64,000 nucleotides of DNA, taken from Haliclystus octoradiatus (lineage: Eukaryota; Cnidaria; Staurozoa; Stauromedusae; Haliclystidae). The translations under genes and the position numbers were made by a program. Below are positions 60,589 through 64,000 of this stretch, piece after piece (the stretch's first letter is position 1; every line of letters begins with the position of its first letter). Under the pieces are notes generated by a model. The model did not search any database. It saw only the letters and a program-made list of their open reading frames with translations, and was not told where the DNA came from. The stretch covers positions 32,010,160 through 32,074,159 of the forward strand of contig OU744448.1 in assembly GCA_916610825.1 (NCBI GenBank), read 5' to 3'.

Positions 60589-60765
60589 TGTAGCGAGGCT
60601 ATCCTTGTTTTGGTTTGAAGCCAACGACATTTATTAATATTTCTTCCTGTTTGCTGTATTTCAAGTTAGTTAGTTTTTTTGCTATGACTCAGAACAGTTG
60701 TTGTTACCATGTGACTTGTTGTCTTGGTTTATTTTACTGTTGTTTTTTGTGTGGCACACACCACA
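60589..60765 (+). repeat. 3' LTR, 177 bp
   Basis: Same length as the 5' LTR, with about three substitutions (one near position 17 and two near position 38). Followed by CGTC. Confidence 0.9.
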
Positions 60766-61507
60766 CGTCACATGAACCACAGATGAGTGAATTATTTCGT
60801 CGCTGTTTCAAACTGAAGCAAGACATCATAAGACAATACCAATCTAGAAGGCCACAAGTAGACATTGCTTGTGGGACAGTATTACGAATAGTGTTATGAT
60901 TGTAAGCTCAAAATACGTTTGTAAATATTTTACTAATTGTCGTTGAAGTTTAATCGGTTGAAATTTGGTTATTAGATGAAAAAAATGCTTGTGCTTCATA
61001 AAATGATTAGACAGACAACATACCTATAGATCGACTATAGAACGACTACATTAAAATAACCTTAAATATTTTTCAAGCAAACATTTACCTTTGTTCCTTT
61101 GTGCGCTATACGGTTTTCATTAACAAGGACACATGTCCAGGTGTCGTTGACGGCTTTGATTATTGTGCTGTCGCTCAAATGTAATGTAATTCTGATATGT
61201 AAGCCCATACATATATAGGGTCAATTTGATTTTCATCTTATTCTAAAATTTATTCGCCGTTTAGGCAAATATACGTAATATTTTCAAACTTCTCATCTAT
61301 TTATATATAGAATATCACATGTTCACGCCACAAAACAGCTTTTTGACAACAGAATGAATTATTCATAGCATAGTAATATATTTACATTTTCAAAAGCGAA
61401 ATTTGACGATTTATGGATGCAACATATAGAATTACGAACAAAGATTGGATTGATTGAATCGATAATAAGAAGAAATTTGATATTATTAAAACAAGCTCGT
61501 GTTCAAA
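60766..61507. other. 5' flank of apple-domain copy 2
   Basis: From about 60850 (CCACAAGTAGACATTGCTTG) it aligns with 34541 onward, with a longer middle part than copy 1 (about 61090-61390). No exon is recognised. Confidence 0.5.
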
Positions 61508-62338
61508 ATGGTTGTTGCTAGCAAAGGAAAATATTTTGCAACATCAAACAGCGTAGCAAGTTACAACGGGAAACATTTAAAATCATCGAATGTAAATAGT
61601 ATAGTTAATTGCGCTCGGCTGTGTGAAGAAGAACCTTGCTGTAAAATGTTTTCGATAAATCTCACAGCTTTCACATATTTTGTGTGCATGCTATTTGATT
61701 TCCAAGTTGTACAAATGAAACATATCGAGGCTAATTCTAACGCAGATAATGGTTATCCAAAAGTTTTCTTGAAGAGTGATTCCATGGTAAGTCAGTGTAT
61801 CGTAAAGTTATAGAATATTTAACTACCAATTATGTTTCAACAAGCACGTAATAAGTCTGTGATAATGCATTTGCAAAATAAAATCTATATAATTTTCCTA
61901 TTATTGGTTTAAATCAATAATATTTCAAGGAAAAGTTTCGGTAACAGTACAGTCAGCCAGGTGCCACATTACATTGCCAATAATGAGATTCTTATTAGCT
62001 AGAATATAGTGTCGTTTGATTAAGATATTCCATGAGTCAATGAGTACAACACGAGATCCAAGATAATCTTAATGAACAGCTACTTTTATAGTATAAATGA
62101 GGGCGAGGTTTATATAATGAGGCTACATACAAGAATAACCATTACGCAATACAACAACTTCCCTTTATCTAGAATGAAACAAATATTGTATTACTGATAT
62201 CGTCCTTATAATTAGTTTAATACTTGATTAATCTATTTTATTTAACAGCTATAGCCAAAACTATTTGACGGACGAATAATTCATGAGGAACGCCGTGATG
62301 ATTTATGTGATGGAGATATGTTTCCATCAGCTGGTTGA
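61508..62338 (+). CDS. PAN/apple-like protein, two exons (copy 2)
   Basis: Exon 61508-61786 is 93 codons, phase 0, with a GTAAGT donor. It has the apple-type cysteine pattern NCARLCEEEPCCKMF ... FVCMLFDFQ. The best acceptor downstream is CAGCTATAG, giving exon 62255-62338 in phase 0. This adds about 27 residues, charged and containing PKLFDGRIIHEERRDDLCDG, and ends in TGA. The predicted product of about 120 residues lacks a visible signal peptide, so an upstream exon is likely if it is secreted. Copy 1 (34907-35185) is its paralogue. The short second exon is less certain than the first. Confidence 0.55.
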
Positions 62339-62701
62339 ACTCCTGATGAAGATGCTGTATCGGATATGGGATTGTCCTAGTTGCTTATTCTAAATTGCAG
62401 TCTACAGGGGCATTTTCAATATGATTACTCGAAGCTAATACTGTTCTCTCCCACAATTGTAACCTCGCTATCTTCGATCCTTTTAAAAAAGTAATGAAAA
62501 CGGTGTCTACCTACCGAGGATTTCTAAAGGAGGGGCTTTTTTCGTTGAGAGCAATGATTTATACGCTCTTTGTTGATCTTAGTCGCAACACTGCAGATCA
62601 ATTTCAACAGGTTTCAATGCAGATAGATCTCGACAGTCAATACGCATCGATGCACCGCAGCTTCTCATAGTGCACTTCCCTCTGGACAATTCCATCCGCC
62701 A
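62339..62701. other. Spacer between apple copy 2 and the gypsy fragment
   Basis: No recognised feature; it probably includes the 3' part of the gypsy element. Confidence 0.4.
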
Positions 62702-64000
62702 TCAGAAGATCGTATTCATTGTACTCATTTGATGTTTAGAGAAACTCAAGGCGGAGTTGACTTTCGGGGGATTTGAGCCACAGTGGATCAGATATTGTCT
62801 GATATGAAGTTCGGTTGCTCTGACATTTGAGCTAATCCTTAGATCCTTTTGCAGCAAATAATGCAGTTTCTGATAGGGTGTGGAACTTGTTGGCTTGTAC
62901 ATCACAATGTTTCCAGGTACATGATCAGACAAAAAAGGACTCTGACATTTTTTCTCATTAAAATCTGTGCAGGTAATTCTCGGCGAGCATTCGAAGTGGT
63001 TCTGTGTGCCATCAAAATCTTGTATAGAAACATATTGCGAAGCCATGCTTTCATAGAACGGTTCTCAGTTTTTACCGACCACTCTGAAACGCCTTTATCG
63101 AGAGGAAAATGGGCAAGAGATTCAGATTTGTAGCAGCCAGATTTGGCTAGCCATGAAACTGTAGCGTCATTGATGTATTCCTGCGCATCATCGGAAACTA
63201 AATGTTTTGCGACATAGAAAGAGGCAAGAAGTGAGGAAAATATTCGAATAATATTTGGAGTGGATCTGTCTGGACGTCTGAACGCTTCAATCCAGCCACT
63301 ATCAGCTTCAACAATCTTTAAAACATTTCTGATATATGGAATATGGCTGAAATCCATATGTAATCTTTCCCAAGAATGTACTTTCGGACATTCGTGTACT
63401 GATTTAGCAGTCTTAGGATGAAAGGTACTGAATTTTACACAAGGAGATACATAGCAGTCTATGTCAGGAGCCATGCCGGCAGCCAAGCACTCTTTGAGAT
63501 AAAGTACTGAGTTGCATTTATACCCTAATTGGTGGATTATGCTTTTTCGATAATAGAACAGCGTAGTGATGTAGGAATAAAAGCAATAGAACCGATAAAG
63601 ATAACGTCACTATGTATGGTTAAGTTCTGGCTCAAAGGTGCAAACGGGCGATCATCTCCACTTGGATTTGTCAAATTTATAGAGAAGAGAGGCCTCGTCA
63701 CAGCTACGGTGTGACTTCGACAGTAGCAACAATGTCTTTGAAGGAAATTGTGGAAGACACTGAAAGGTGAGATAATGCATCAGCATGACAGATTTCAGTT
63801 CTGGCCTGTGTTGAGTATTAAAGTCAAATGCCATTAATTTTTTTTCCCACCGACTAATTTGTCTCCTAACAGTTTTGGAAATTGTTGATCAACACCAGAT
63901 AATTGGATCAAAGTCTTATGATCCGTAACAAGGGTGAATTGACGACCTAAGATCAATTGACGCAGACTTACTACGCACCAAACAATACCGAGACATTGCC
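62702..64000 (-). pseudogene. Second Ty3/gypsy pol (RNase H and integrase), runs off the window
   Basis: On the minus strand from the window end, 64000-63840 reads through LGIVWCVVSLRQLILGRQFT and LVTDHKTLIQLSG, the RNase H region with its TDH motif. 63834-63652 gives AFDFNTQHRP. 63486-62902 is integrase core (WERLHMDFSHIPYI, DSGWIEAF, LVSDDAQEYI, then a degraded third motif ending KGVSEWSVKTENRS). 63046-62702 is the integrase C-terminal side in another frame. Frameshifts separate the parts. The sequence is unlike the element at 57009-60765 and is on the other strand. It has the K02A2.6-like flavour common in animal gypsy elements. The RT and 5' end lie beyond 64000. Confidence 0.8.

Larger units (their letters stand above)
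57009..60765 (+). mobile_element. Ty3/gypsy chromovirus-type LTR retrotransposon lacking RT and RNase H
   Basis: Two 177-bp LTRs (57009-57185, 60589-60765) start TGTAGCGAGGC and end ACACACCACA. They differ at only about three positions, so the insertion is recent. CGTC on both sides is the probable target-site duplication (ACGTC if the LTR end is set one base earlier). A purine-rich tract precedes the right LTR. The interior is one frame for gag, protease, integrase and chromodomain (57268-60552) with RT and RNase H removed, so it needs another element's RT to move. It sits just upstream of apple copy 2. Confidence 0.9.

Overview
The window is AT-rich nuclear DNA from an animal. There are no bacterial operons. 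Genes are broken into exons with GT-AG introns, interstitial TTAGGG-type (CCCTAA) telomere repeats are present, and most of the length is eukaryotic transposable elements (LINE, Penelope-like, Ty3/gypsy, hAT, an Academ-type giant DNA transposon, MITEs and tandem satellites). The only host-type genes recognised encode secreted-lectin style domains: F5/8 type C (fucolectin-like) and PAN/apple. An aquatic invertebrate, possibly a tunicate, fits, but the species is a guess.

Host backbone: the non-repeat sequence looks like one ancestral unit duplicated in tandem. Unit 1 has a fucolectin-like exon pair (8040-9204), telomere-like repeats (10137-10160 continuing at 31163-31234) and an apple-domain exon (34907-35185). 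Unit 2 repeats this order: fucolectin exon pair (48407-49560), telomere-like repeats (50446-50550), apple exon plus a last exon (61508-62338). Introns and flanks also align between the units. The units differ mainly by the transposons inserted in each.

Layout: 1-7692 is a head-to-head array of a 3.07-kb non-coding element with 15-bp terminal inverted repeats, forming a roughly 6-kb palindrome. 10161-31162 is a 21-kb element flanked by TTAA, inserted in the telomere-like repeats of unit 1. It carries a nine-exon gene on the minus strand (24251-30176) with XPG-like nuclease signatures and a CXC cysteine-rich domain, which I read as a decayed Academ transposon gene. A LINE inserted in that element (11.6-23.8 kb) is itself apparently split by a 95-bp minisatellite, a hAT pseudogene and a 3.1-kb TIR element containing an 84-bp tandem repeat. 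32.5-33.5 kb is a 5'-truncated LINE with an ATTCT tail. 35.3-40.5 kb is an insertion block in the apple-gene copy 1 flank with a hairpin MITE, a gypsy relic and a Penelope-like element. 41.1-44.2 kb is a TTAA-flanked TIR element with a TA-flanked TIR element nested in it. 44.5-45.3 kb is a hAT-like MITE. 51.8-52.9 kb is a ~150-bp satellite. 54.3-56.6 kb is a decayed hAT-like transposase gene. 57.0-60.8 kb is a complete-LTR, chromodomain-bearing Ty3/gypsy element that has lost its reverse transcriptase and RNase H in frame. 62.7-64.0 kb is a second, unrelated gypsy pol, cut by the window edge.

No rRNA gene, intact tRNA gene, CRISPR array or bacterial-type regulatory element was found. All calls come from reading the sequence; family names rest on motif recognition, not on searches.
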